Positions 40,985-52,093 of a stretch of DNA of 64,000 nucleotides are shown piece after piece. The DNA is taken from contig NZ_AP022568.1 of assembly GCF_010727605.1 (NCBI RefSeq), forward strand, positions 186,001 through 250,000, in the 5' to 3' direction. Within the stretch, counting starts at the first letter, position 1; each line of letters begins with the position of its first letter. Position numbers and translations under genes: made by a program. This DNA is from Mycobacterium simiae (GTDB lineage: Bacteria > Actinomycetota > Actinomycetes > Mycobacteriales > Mycobacteriaceae). The notes under the pieces are model-generated. The model worked only from the letters and a program-made list of their open reading frames with translations, was not told the DNA's origin and searched no databases.

Positions 40985-41791
40985 TCAGGGCTTGCGCCAC
41001 AGCACACCCGTGCCGTCGATCTCTACGATCTCGGCGGTGATCCCGTGCTTCTCTCGGTAGTCGGCCACGGCCTGTTCGCACGCACTAAACACGTGGTAGT
41101 CGTCGATGATGCAGAAGCCGCCGGAGGACAACCGCGGATACAAGGCATCCAAGGCCTGAATCGTCGACTCATACAGGTCACCATCAAGGCGCAACACCGA
41201 GATCTGCTCGATCGGCGCATTGGCCAACGTGTCCTTGAACCACCCCGGCACAAAACGAACCTGATCGTCCAAGAGCCCATAACGCTCGAAGTTCGCCCGG
41301 ACCTCAGTCTCCGAGACACCGAGCACTCTGGCGTGCCGGTGCAGCCGAATCCCTTTATCCGCCTTGTAGTTCGCCGTATCGGGCGGCGGCACCCCCTCGA
41401 AGGAATCACACAGCCACACCCGCCGCGTCTGATCCCCGTAGGCCGCCAGCACCGCGCGCATCAAGATGGACGCCCCGCCACGCCACACCCCGCACTCCAC
41501 CAGATCACCGGGCACGTTGTCGGCCAGCACCGTCTCCACACAATGCTGCAAACTGGTCAGCCGCTGCATCCCGATCATCGTCAACGCATCGGCCGGCCAA
41601 TCCAGACCCCGATCCCGCGCCTGCGCATTGAACGGGCGCTTGCGCACCAACATGAAATTGCGCGTACTGAACAGTGCCCGCCCGAGCCAATGCAATCCCA
41701 CCGGCACCAGCTCATCCTGACCAAAACGGGTCAGGTCACGACGGAGCAGATCAAGATACGCGGACCGCGAGTCGGTTTCCGCCACGGTCAA
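40985..41791 (-). CDS. TylF-type O-methyltransferase, duplicated (copy B)
   Basis: 268-residue near-twin of the protein at 37132 (about 92% identical by my count). All motifs are kept: ECGVWRGGASILMRA, CDSFEGVPPPDT, RLDGDLYESTIQ and CIIDDYHVF. Differences cluster in the first 60 residues (for example VGLHWLGRALFSTRN against VGWYRLGRPIFNTRN) and just before FERYGLLDD, so acceptor choice could differ. TTG start with GAGGGG five bases upstream. It precedes GT1 copy 4 on the same strand. Confidence 0.87.
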   Translation of the reverse strand: MTVAETDSRSAYLDLLRRDLTRFGQDELVPVGLHWLGRALFSTRNFMLVRKRPFNAQARDRGLDWPADALTMIGMQRLTSLQHCVETVLADNVPGDLVECGVWRGGASILMRAVLAAYGDQTRRVWLCDSFEGVPPPDTANYKADKGIRLHRHARVLGVSETEVRANFERYGLLDDQVRFVPGWFKDTLANAPIEQISVLRLDGDLYESTIQALDALYPRLSSGGFCIIDDYHVFSACEQAVADYREKHGITAEIVEIDGTGVLWRKP

Positions 41792-41875
41792 GATTGCCCC
41801 TCTCCTCGCATACCACCACTCCCAGCCCAGGAGCCTAGACGCCCGACCACGCCCGCAACGCGTTTCACGGATTTT
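40994..41875. repeat. Long direct repeat, copy B
   Basis: Partner of 37141-38022, same orientation, offset 3,853 bp, covering the second methyltransferase gene and its upstream region. Crossing over between the two copies would remove GT1 copies 3 and 4 and leave one hybrid methyltransferase gene. Confidence 0.88.
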
Positions 41876-42025
41876 CCGTTACCGTCGCGACACGCCGGCG
41901 CTTGCCGGAATGCACTGGGCAAACCAATGTGCAAGCACTTCCTCAGCTCTGGTCACGCGCAAGCAAAGATACCGATCGCCGCCAGGAAACGTAAATTCGT
42001 GTGGGGCCGCCTTCGAGGTGTCCGC

Positions 42026-43135
42026 CTAGCGTCCGGGCCTCAGCTTTCCCAAGCCGGTGATCTCGAGGCTGACCGACTTGCGGGAGCCAACGGCGCCGAG
42101 CAGGAACAGCATGTCTCCCAACGGCGCTCCCAGCCAGAACCGCCAGAACGGCTTGCGGAAGCATATCGAGGCGAAACGGCCCTCCCCCAGGAGCCAGAAA
42201 ATAGGAATCGCGACGGCGTAGTAGAGCATGCGCATCCAGCGTGACCGGACCATCTCGATATTCATTTCCATCATTTCCAGGCCCCACGCGCGATAGTTCC
42301 ATTCCAGCTCGTAGCGGCTCTGGAACTCATAGAACGCCCGCATCTCGCCATTGGTGACCAGATACTCGTCGAAAACAAGGATGGAACCCACCACGAAACG
42401 CTCCTTGCACGTTTCCAGGGCGTGCAGGCAACTCTCATAGGTGTCCAAGTCCATGTGGAAAAGCCTGATCGGGGCGCCGGGATGCTCGGCCAGGAACGGG
42501 GCCAATGTGTCGTAGGTGCTGCCCTTGATGAACTGCACTTTCCGACCAAGCGCCGCCGGCAGGCCGTCCTCCTGGAACACCACCCCGGTGTCGCGGATGA
42601 AGCGTTGAGCAAACGGGTCCGACAGTGAGAAGGTGCCCCGTTTGACGACTTGGTCTTCGAGTTTCCAGTCTTCGACCAGCCCTTCGAAACTGTCGAACCC
42701 GTAGACCATGCGACCGCTGGCATCCGAGATCAGCCGTGTGGACCAGCCGAGCCAGACACCCAGGTCAAGCAGTAGTTCGTCGGAATCTCCGAGGGTCGGC
42801 CCCGCCAGGGTCGACGCCTCGGTCAGCAGGGTATGTCCAGGGATCCGGTGCGTCCGCAATTCAGCCATGGTGCGGCGGATAAATGCGCGATAGCTCTCGT
42901 CATAAACCCTTATGTCGCGGGCATACAGATTGGGGATGTAGCGATCGCGCCCCGGATATACCAGGCGCGCAGCCAAGAGCAGCAAAATGAGTGCACCGAG
43001 CACCACCGCGAGGATCGGCGCGAAGAAGCATGCGGCGGCGGTCACGCAAGCAAAGGCAGCCAGGGTGGTCTTCCACAGACGATGAACGGTCGTCCGATCC
43101 ACTGTCTTCCTATCGACCGCGACACCACCGCCCAC
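42026..43135 (-). CDS. Membrane-associated TylF-type methyltransferase
   Basis: 369-residue protein. Two adjacent N-terminal hydrophobic stretches (FACVTAAACFFAPILAVVLG and LILLLLAARLVY) precede a TylF-like core: LLLDLGVWLGWSTRLISDA (motif I near 125), MVYGFDSFEGLVEDW, VQFIKGSTYDTLAPF, IRLFHMDLDTYESCLHALE and ILVFDEYLV. A C-terminal section with further hydrophobic stretches (MLYYAVAIPIFWLLG, LGDMLFLLGAVG) is unusual for the family. The GTG start has no clear ribosome site. Sited at the right end of the sugar island, it may methylate a glycolipid at the membrane; the substrate is unknown. Confidence 0.78.
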   Translation of the reverse strand: MGGGVAVDRKTVDRTTVHRLWKTTLAAFACVTAAACFFAPILAVVLGALILLLLAARLVYPGRDRYIPNLYARDIRVYDESYRAFIRRTMAELRTHRIPGHTLLTEASTLAGPTLGDSDELLLDLGVWLGWSTRLISDASGRMVYGFDSFEGLVEDWKLEDQVVKRGTFSLSDPFAQRFIRDTGVVFQEDGLPAALGRKVQFIKGSTYDTLAPFLAEHPGAPIRLFHMDLDTYESCLHALETCKERFVVGSILVFDEYLVTNGEMRAFYEFQSRYELEWNYRAWGLEMMEMNIEMVRSRWMRMLYYAVAIPIFWLLGEGRFASICFRKPFWRFWLGAPLGDMLFLLGAVGSRKSVSLEITGLGKLRPGR

Positions 43136-43277
43136 CGGTCCACCTCCCTGTTCTCGGGCTAGATTAAGTCCAACCAGCCCGAATTATTGATGAATCACAC
43201 GATTGCGTGAACAGGCACACGTCCTCACCGGCGCTGCCGATTTTGACGCCGGACGGGTGAAGTGATCGACCGCTCGA

Positions 43278-44372
43278 CTATTTGCTGGGAAAGCTTGCCG
43301 TCGAGGCCGATTCGAGACGCTCGCCGATCCAATCAAGGAGCACCCGCAAGCCGTCGTCGAGCGACCATTTGGGGTGCCACCCCAGCTCGCTTTGCGCCGG
43401 CCCGATATCGCAACTCGCCGCACGCACGTCGCCATCACGGAATCGCCCGGTGATTACGGGTTGCGGAGCGCCGAAGTGTGCGGCGATCTTGTGGGCCAGC
43501 TCGTGAATCGTCGTGGCAATCCCCGACCCGATGTCGAGGCGACGCGAGCCGGTCGCCGGATCCTCCACAACGGCGAAGAGCGCGTCGACGACGTCCTCGA
43601 TGTAAACGAAATCGCGCACGATGCGGCCATCTTCATAGACGTCAGAGGGGCGCTGTTCGCGGGACACCTGCGCGAAAAACGGGACGACGCCGGTGTACGG
43701 ATTGGTCAGCGATTGACCCGGGCCATAGACGTTCTGCAGGCGCAGCACGCTCAGGTTGGTGTCGTGCGCGGCCGACCAGGACGCCAGGATGTGCTCCTGG
43801 GCCAGCTTGGTGGCGGCATAGATGTTGCTCGGCCGCGGCTCGGTCCGCGCCGCGCAGCTCGGCAGCGACACTGCAGGTTCCCCGCCCGGGCCCGGCGGAT
43901 CCCACACGCCCGCGACCAGCTGTGCGTGGCTGCGCGCGCCCGGGTAGAACACCTCCGAGCCGCATTGCCAGGCGCCCTCGCCGTAGACGGCCCGCGACGA
44001 CGCCAGCACCAGCTGCGCAGGCACCAATCCGGCGCGGCTCAGCGCGTCGACCAGCTGGGTGGTCCCCACCACGTTCACCGAGCCGTGGCGCGTCGCGTGC
44101 GACAGCGATTGGGCCGTGCCCGTCTCGGCAGCCAGATGGACGATCTGGTCAGGCCGGAAAAGCCGGAGCACGGCATCGCAGTCAGGACCGTGCGTGACGT
44201 CGCCGGTGAACAGGCGCACAGCGGACGGCAGGTCCGGCGCCTGCCCGGCCGCGTGCACCTGCGGGTGCAGGACATCCATCACAGCGACATCGTGACCGGC
44301 CTTGACCAGTCGGTGCGAAAGCGCGGAACCGATGAATCCAGCGCCACCAGTGATTAGCACGGATGTTGACAA
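43278..44372 (-). CDS. NAD-dependent epimerase/dehydratase (extended SDR)
   Basis: 364-residue sugar-nucleotide-modifying SDR: NAD loop ITGGAGFIGSALSHRL at 7-22, HLAAETGTAQS, catalytic Ser in ASSRAVYGEG and Tyr/Lys in NIYAATKLAQEH. Substrate-side segments include RLQNVYGPGQSL and GRIVRDFVYIEDV. A long Pro/Gly-rich insert (about 145-175) precedes the Tyr. It starts at TTG (GTG at 44360 is the alternative). The enzyme is not one of the standard rhamnose genes. Since GPLs carry 6-deoxy-L-talose, reduction or epimerisation of a dTDP-6-deoxy-4-ketohexose is an attractive but unproven role. It is the last sugar gene before the core chromosome. Confidence 0.8.
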   Translation of the reverse strand: MSTSVLITGGAGFIGSALSHRLVKAGHDVAVMDVLHPQVHAAGQAPDLPSAVRLFTGDVTHGPDCDAVLRLFRPDQIVHLAAETGTAQSLSHATRHGSVNVVGTTQLVDALSRAGLVPAQLVLASSRAVYGEGAWQCGSEVFYPGARSHAQLVAGVWDPPGPGGEPAVSLPSCAARTEPRPSNIYAATKLAQEHILASWSAAHDTNLSVLRLQNVYGPGQSLTNPYTGVVPFFAQVSREQRPSDVYEDGRIVRDFVYIEDVVDALFAVVEDPATGSRRLDIGSGIATTIHELAHKIAAHFGAPQPVITGRFRDGDVRAASCDIGPAQSELGWHPKWSLDDGLRVLLDWIGERLESASTASFPSK

Positions 44373-44524
44373 GAGCCGGCATCTCCCTGTGGTCTGCGGA
44401 GCAAATGGTTCACCGGCGCGCTGCCGGGAATTGGTCGGGGTCGATCATATCGATGCCCCGCCGTCATTGACCCGATTCCGGCAATGTCTTGCGGAAACCC
44501 AGCGCCGCAACGACTTCGACGGCC

Positions 44525-45811
44525 TCAGCCGGCGACCGCGTCCGCTTCCACGAATGGCGCCCCGAATTCGGTCACGGGCTGGAAGCTGCCTTTGCGCGCC
44601 CTTGCCACGCCAATCCGCAGCAGGTTGCCCAACGTAGCCACACCCGAGTGATCCAGCACCAAAAACGGTGACAGCAACCGGTTGTGCACGAAGGAGAACG
44701 CCAGCCCGGACGCCGGGTCGGCCCATCCGAACGAACCGCCCATCCCCACGTGCCCGAAGCCGGGCATCATGTTGCCGAACGGCACGGTGTGGTAGCCGAG
44801 GTGAAATGACAAGGGCATGATGATGTTTCGATCCCTCTTCAGGCTGCGCCGCCCGGTCAGACCCGCGACGATCTGGCGCGACAAGAACCGGGTGCCGTCG
44901 ATTTCACCGCCATTGGCGATGGCTCCGTACATCCGCGCCAGGGCGCGGGCGGTCGCCACCCCGTTGGCCGCCGGCATTTCGGCGTCCAGCAACGGGATTT
45001 CGCCCTGCACCGCGGCCATCACACCGCGGAAGTACAGCGACCGGAAGCCGCCGGAAAGCTGCGTGGCGACCTTGCGGGCGGCGCAGCCGATGACCGGGTT
45101 CCCAATCACGTTCTGCGGCATGATGATTTCGGCGACTCGCGTCGGGGCGCCGACGGGTGGGCGGCCCAGGTGCAAACCGTCGGTGCCCAACGGGGCGGCC
45201 AACTCCTCGCGCATCAGCTGGCGCATGCCCTTGCCGGTCACACCCCGCGCCAGGCCGGACATCAGCCAGCCGAAGGTGAGCGCATGGTAAGCCGGTTTGC
45301 CCAGCAGGCGCCCGGGCGATGCCGCGGCGAGCCGTTCTTCCATGACGAGGTGGTCCAGCAAGTCTTCCTGGGTCGCTCCGCGCAACCCCGACAGTCCGCC
45401 GCGGTGCCTCATCACCTCGCGGACGGTCAGCTTCGCCTTGCCGTTGGCGGCAAACTCCGGCCAGTACTCGGCCACGGGGGCCTCGTAGTCGATCAGCCCG
45501 CGATCGGCGAGCCGGTGGATGACCGTCGCGGCCATGCCCTTGGTCGCCGAGAACACCATCGGCGCCCGGTCTGCGGTCCAGGGCACCCGCCCGGCCCGGT
45601 CCGACCAGCCCGTCCACACATCCACGACCGGTTGACCGTCGAGATAGACCGCCAGCGCTCCGCCGCCGAACCGACGGCCGGGAAACATACTGGAAAAGCC
45701 ACGAACGACGCAGGAGAAGTTTGGGTCCGCCGCGCCGAACACACGATGACCTGCGTCATGGACATCGTGGGAGGGGTTCGCGCGGTGATCGACCCCGTTG
45801 TCTACCGTCAC
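44525..45811 (-). CDS. lipL: Beta-lactamase-fold esterase LipL
   Basis: 428-residue serine hydrolase of the class C beta-lactamase/esterase group, close in length and position to M. tuberculosis LipL (Rv1497). The SxxK nucleophile motif is SATK (near 91-94) and the helix after it follows the family; KPAYHALTFGWL supplies the conserved Tyr, and a C-terminal GHVGMGGSFGWADP matches the usual HxG region. It begins with GTG directly after an AT-rich stretch without a Shine-Dalgarno site, so a leaderless transcript is possible. Family members hydrolyse short esters or lipids. It marks the left edge of the conserved lipL-meaB-mutBA block. Confidence 0.88.
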   Translation of the reverse strand: MTVDNGVDHRANPSHDVHDAGHRVFGAADPNFSCVVRGFSSMFPGRRFGGGALAVYLDGQPVVDVWTGWSDRAGRVPWTADRAPMVFSATKGMAATVIHRLADRGLIDYEAPVAEYWPEFAANGKAKLTVREVMRHRGGLSGLRGATQEDLLDHLVMEERLAAASPGRLLGKPAYHALTFGWLMSGLARGVTGKGMRQLMREELAAPLGTDGLHLGRPPVGAPTRVAEIIMPQNVIGNPVIGCAARKVATQLSGGFRSLYFRGVMAAVQGEIPLLDAEMPAANGVATARALARMYGAIANGGEIDGTRFLSRQIVAGLTGRRSLKRDRNIIMPLSFHLGYHTVPFGNMMPGFGHVGMGGSFGWADPASGLAFSFVHNRLLSPFLVLDHSGVATLGNLLRIGVARARKGSFQPVTEFGAPFVEADAVAG

Positions 45812-45874
45812 AATTTTGAATTTACTTTCAATAGGCCGGACACAGGGGCAAACGCGGATTAATTTACCTTTCCG

Positions 45875-46855
45875 TTAGCGCGACGCTGCGTCTAGTATTT
45901 GCTGGGCCGCTAGAGCCGGGGTTAATTCCCCCGCCTTGACCCGCCGTTCCACCTCGGCACGCATTCCGCGCACCGCCGGATTGGACAGCACCCGATCGAG
46001 GACGGTGTCGCGGACCAGCTGCCAGGTCCAGTCGACCTGCTGCGCCCGGCGCCGATCCTCGAACTCGCCGGCCTCGGTGAGTACCTCACGATGGCGCTCG
46101 ACGGTGTCCCACAGCTCGACCAGGCCCGTGCCTTCCACCGCGCTCATCGTCAAAACCGGTGGCCGCCAAAGCGTTTCGCGCGGGTAAATCAACCGGATCG
46201 CCGACGACAGCTCCCGCGCGGCCTTGCGGGCCTCGGGTAAGTGCTCACCGTCGGCCTTGTTGACCACCACGATGTCGGCCAGTTCCAGGACGCCCTTCTT
46301 GATTCCCTGCAGTTGATCGCCGGCGCGGGCCAGGGTCAGCAACACAAACGTGTCGACCATGTTCGCCACGGCAACCTCAGATTGCCCAACCCCGACCGTT
46401 TCAATCAGGATCACGTCGAAACCAGCCGCCTCCAGCAGAATCACCGTCTCGCGGGTGGCCTTTGCCACTCCGCCCAGCGTGCCCGACGTCGGCGACGGCC
46501 GAATGTAGGCGTCACCGTGGGCGGCCAGCCGCGACATGCGGGTTTTGTCGCCCAGGATCGAGCCGCCGGTGCGCGTCGACGAGGGATCGACGGCCAGCAC
46601 CGCCACCCGGTGGCCGCGATCGATCAAGTGCATCCCCAGGGCCTCGATGGTGGTCGACTTGCCCACTCCCGGAACGCCGGTGATGCCCACCCGATGGGCG
46701 TTCCCGGAGTCGGGCAGCAGGTTCAACAGCAACTGTTGGGCTTGCTCGCGATGGTCGGCGCGGGTGGATTCCAGCATCGTGATGGCCCGGGGCAGCGCGG
46801 CCCGGTCACCGCTGCGAATGGCCGTGGCCAGTTTGTCGATCTTTTCGGCGTTCAC
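45875..46855 (-). CDS. meaB: Methylmalonyl-CoA mutase-associated GTPase MeaB
   Basis: 326-residue G3E-family GTPase (ArgK/MeaB; Rv1496 in M. tuberculosis) that guards and reloads the cobalamin cofactor of methylmalonyl-CoA mutase. The P-loop GITGVPGVGKST is at 58-69, the Mg/acidic region AVDPSSTRTGGSILGDKTRM follows, then IETVGVGQSEVAVA (Walker B side) and the guanine motif VVNKADG. GTG start. It lies 95 bp after mutB in the same direction, the usual mutA-mutB-meaB arrangement. In M. tuberculosis mazEF4 lies between mutB and meaB; no such pair is present here. Confidence 0.95.
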   Translation of the reverse strand: MNAEKIDKLATAIRSGDRAALPRAITMLESTRADHREQAQQLLLNLLPDSGNAHRVGITGVPGVGKSTTIEALGMHLIDRGHRVAVLAVDPSSTRTGGSILGDKTRMSRLAAHGDAYIRPSPTSGTLGGVAKATRETVILLEAAGFDVILIETVGVGQSEVAVANMVDTFVLLTLARAGDQLQGIKKGVLELADIVVVNKADGEHLPEARKAARELSSAIRLIYPRETLWRPPVLTMSAVEGTGLVELWDTVERHREVLTEAGEFEDRRRAQQVDWTWQLVRDTVLDRVLSNPAVRGMRAEVERRVKAGELTPALAAQQILDAASR

Positions 46856-46950
46856 GGACCACCCAAACGCGCGAAACTGTAACTGCCGTCGTGTTTCGCC
46901 AGTAACGGCGTCCGTGGTCGCAGTCTTGCGGCGATTTCAGAGCCGTTCAT

Positions 46951-49212
<2,262 letters not shown>

Positions 49213-49216
49213 CGTG

Positions 49217-51088
49217 TCACGCCCCCAACCGAGTGAGCAGATGCGAAAGTGCTTCGATCGCATTGATTTTGGCTGTCAGGTACTCGTCGGGCCGATGCTG
49301 CGGCGCCACGTCGGCGATCGCCTTCTCCGGCCCGGCCAAATACACCCGCGACACCCCTGCGGCGCGCGCGGCAGCGACGATTCCGGCCACCTCGGTGCCG
49401 TAGCGCTGGTCGGTGCCGCAGATCACCGCCACCGCGGGCGAGCCGGCCTGCGACACCGCCGCCGCGACACCGTCGGCATCGACCGCCCCCGGATTGACCG
49501 CCGCCACACCGCCCGAGGCCAATAGGTTCGCCGCGAATGTCGCGCGGATGTTGTGCTCGGACAGCGGGCCCAGCGGCAGCAGCAACGCGGTCGGCCGCGC
49601 ACCCGTGCGTGCCAGGAAAGCATCCGAACGATCGCGCAACGCCTCGAACCCCGCGGCGTAGCGCTGCAGGTTCCCGACATCCGGCTGGCCGATCGAATGG
49701 CTCTGCGGCAGTGCGGGTTCGGCGAGGTTCGGAAATTCGTTGACGCCGGTGATCGCGGTGCGTCGGTGCGCGATGTCGTCGGCGCGGCGCGCCGCGACCT
49801 CGGCGATCTGCCCGGCGAGGTAGTCCCGCGCCTCGGTGAACCCACCGCGGGCCTCGATAGCCTGGAAATGTTCCCAGGCCTGCCGCGCGAGCTGCTGGGT
49901 GAGATCTTCGACGTACCACGAACCCCCCGCGGGGTCCAGCACCCGGCCGACGTGCGACTCCTCCAGCAGCAGCAGCTGGGTGTTGCGGGCGATGCGGCGA
50001 GCGAAACTCCTTGCCGTGCCGGGAAACCCGCCCGGGATGGCAATGTCGAACGGGAACACCAGCACGCTGTCGGCGCCGCCGACACCGGCCCCAAAGGCGG
50101 CAAGCGTGCAGCGCAGCATGTTCACCCAGGGGTCGCGCTGGGTCATCATCGGCAACGACGTCTCCGCGTGCACGATCGCCCGACCGGCCCCCGGCTCGCC
50201 GACGACCTCGCCGACGCGCGCCCACAGCTGGCGCACGGCGCGCATCTTGGCGATCGTCATGAACTGGTCGTCGTCGGCCGCCAGCCGGAAACTGATCTGA
50301 CCCAGCGCCCGGCCGACCGGCATCCCCGATTCGGTCAACACCCGCAGGTAGGCCACTGCGGCCGCGATGCTGCCGGCCAGCTCCCAGGACGCGTTAGCCC
50401 CTAGGTTGTGCAATGCCGGTCCGTCGACGGTGACGGCCCGTACGCCGTGTTCGCTGGCCGCACGCGAGGCGACCGCGACAACGTCGTCGATCGCCGGGGC
50501 GGCGCGCCCGCTCAGTGCGGCGGTCAGCGGGTCGGCACCCAGGTCGACGGCCAGGGTGGCGCGCTGATCGGCCTCGACACCGGCCACCAAGGCCAGCACC
50601 GCGTCACTGGCCGCGGCATAATCGGCGCCGGCGTCGACGATCAACGGCGCCATGCTCAGATACACGCCCGCCAACACCGTTTCCAGGTCGTCGGGTGACA
50701 CACCGCCGACGCCGACCCGGATGAGCAACGCGCTGACACCGTCGCCAAGCGCGCCGAGTATCGCGGCGTTGGCTTCGGCAGCGCCGGTGTCGGCGCTCGG
50801 AAAGATCTCGACGACCTTCCAGCCGGATTTGACGTCCCGGAACGGGTCCCCGCCACGCAGATACGGCCACTCGCCGGGGAGCGCCGGCTCGGGCAGCTCG
50901 TCGAAGACCGTGTAGAGGGGACGCACGGCGAACCCGTCGTACGTCGTGGTGTCCAGCAGATGTTCGGGGTGCTCCCCCAACTCGGCGGGTTCCGTGCGGG
51001 TGCTCTTGGCAAGCACACCGGCAACCGCGGTGCGCCAGCGCTCGCGAACCTGTTCTAGGCCGGCGAGCTCGGGTACATCAATGGACAC
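49217..51088 (-). CDS. mutA: Methylmalonyl-CoA mutase small (beta) subunit
   Basis: 623-residue partner of MutB. It keeps the barrel framework ([28 protein letters not shown] in outline, and [26 protein letters not shown]) but the C-terminal half lacks the DxHxxG cobalamin motif, as expected for the non-catalytic subunit. GTG at 51088 has AGGAG seven bases upstream and gives the known N-terminus ([17 protein letters not shown]); an in-frame start at 51118 is less likely. First gene of mutA-mutB-meaB. It diverges from a TVP38-type membrane gene, as Rv1492 does from Rv1491c. Confidence 0.96.
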   Translation of the reverse strand: MSIDVPELAGLEQVRERWRTAVAGVLAKSTRTEPAELGEHPEHLLDTTTYDGFAVRPLYTVFDELPEPALPGEWPYLRGGDPFRDVKSGWKVVEIFPSADTGAAEANAAILGALGDGVSALLIRVGVGGVSPDDLETVLAGVYLSMAPLIVDAGADYAAASDAVLALVAGVEADQRATLAVDLGADPLTAALSGRAAPAIDDVVAVASRAASEHGVRAVTVDGPALHNLGANASWELAGSIAAAVAYLRVLTESGMPVGRALGQISFRLAADDDQFMTIAKMRAVRQLWARVGEVVGEPGAGRAIVHAETSLPMMTQRDPWVNMLRCTLAAFGAGVGGADSVLVFPFDIAIPGGFPGTARSFARRIARNTQLLLLEESHVGRVLDPAGGSWYVEDLTQQLARQAWEHFQAIEARGGFTEARDYLAGQIAEVAARRADDIAHRRTAITGVNEFPNLAEPALPQSHSIGQPDVGNLQRYAAGFEALRDRSDAFLARTGARPTALLLPLGPLSEHNIRATFAANLLASGGVAAVNPGAVDADGVAAAVSQAGSPAVAVICGTDQRYGTEVAGIVAAARAAGVSRVYLAGPEKAIADVAPQHRPDEYLTAKINAIEALSHLLTRLGA

Positions 51089-51288
51089 CGACTGCTCCTG
51101 TTTTCGCAGCTGCAGCAACGTTGTTTGAGGCTGCTCGGGATATGCGACTCGCTAATCAGGCTAATTGATTGACCCCGCCGCTAAAAACCGCTCGCTGCCG
51201 CGATCGGGCGGCGAGCGGGCCGAGTCGGCGGCGAAACGCCAGGCTCGGGATACGGGTTATTCATGTGCGGCCCGTAACGTTGACTGCC

Positions 51289-52044
51289 GTGACGGGCCCC
51301 GCCACCGCCAAAACCGCCAGCAAGCTGCGTACTCTGTCGCGCCCGCTGGGATCTACCGCGCGCGGGCTGGCGCGACCGCGCACACTCGCCGCAGTGGTTG
51401 GGATCACAGTCTTGATCGCAGTGGCGCTGTGGGTTCCGCTGCCCAGCGCGGTGCAGTTGCGCGACTGGGCGGAATCGGTCGGCCCGTGGTTCCCCTTGGC
51501 GTTCCTGGTTGCACACATCCTGGTCACCGTCTTCCCGATCCCACGCACGGCGTTCACCCTGGCGGCGGGTCTGCTATTCGGACCGGCGCTGGGCGTGCTG
51601 ATCGCCGTGGTGGCCAGCACCGCCAGCGCGGTGCTGGCGCTGATATTGGTCCGCGCCGCCGGTTGGCGGCTCAACCGGCTGGTTCGCTACCAGGCCATTC
51701 ACCGCGCCGACGAGCGGCTGCGGGAACGGGGCTGGGTATCGGTGCTCTCGTTGCGGTTGATCCCCGTCCTGCCGTTTTCGGTGGTCAACTACGCCGCGGC
51801 CGCGTCGGCGGTGGCCTTGCTCCCCTACACACTGGCCACGCTGGCCGGTCTGCTTCCCGGCACTGCCGCGGTGGTATTCCTGGGCGACGCGCTGGCCGGG
51901 CACCCCAGCCCACTACTCTTCGTGTTCTCGTTGTTCACCAGCGCCTTGGGTCTCACGGGTCTGTTCCTGGAGATCCGTCACTACCGTCGCCAGCACCCGT
52001 CGCGTCCTGATTCACCCGCCGCGGAGCCGGTCATCATCAGCTAA
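51289..52044 (+). CDS. TVP38/TMEM64-family membrane protein (Rv1491c-like)
   Basis: 251-residue integral membrane protein of the DedA-like TVP38/VTT superfamily. It shows the family pattern: a first span (LAAVVGITVLIAVALWVPL), the re-entrant motif TVFPIPRTAFTLAAGLLFGPALG, and SLRLIPVLPFSVVNYAAAAS, with the Gly/Pro-rich loops and Arg used by lipid scramblase-type members. Several in-frame GTGs exist; 51289 gives a length like Rv1491c, and 51265 or an ATG/ACG-side start further up cannot be excluded. Divergent from mutA. The exact activity in mycobacteria is not known. Confidence 0.85.
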   Translation: MTGPATAKTASKLRTLSRPLGSTARGLARPRTLAAVVGITVLIAVALWVPLPSAVQLRDWAESVGPWFPLAFLVAHILVTVFPIPRTAFTLAAGLLFGPALGVLIAVVASTASAVLALILVRAAGWRLNRLVRYQAIHRADERLRERGWVSVLSLRLIPVLPFSVVNYAAAASAVALLPYTLATLAGLLPGTAAVVFLGDALAGHPSPLLFVFSLFTSALGLTGLFLEIRHYRRQHPSRPDSPAAEPVIIS

Positions 52045-52093
52045 CTGGATCGCGCTGTTGAGCGCATCGCCTGTTGCCTGAAAGATCTATTCA

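Noticed and set aside
36175..41791. Insertion sequence or transposon as the cause of the repeats
   Set aside because: The repeats are coding, lack terminal inverted repeats and carry no transposase; duplication and gene conversion explain them better.
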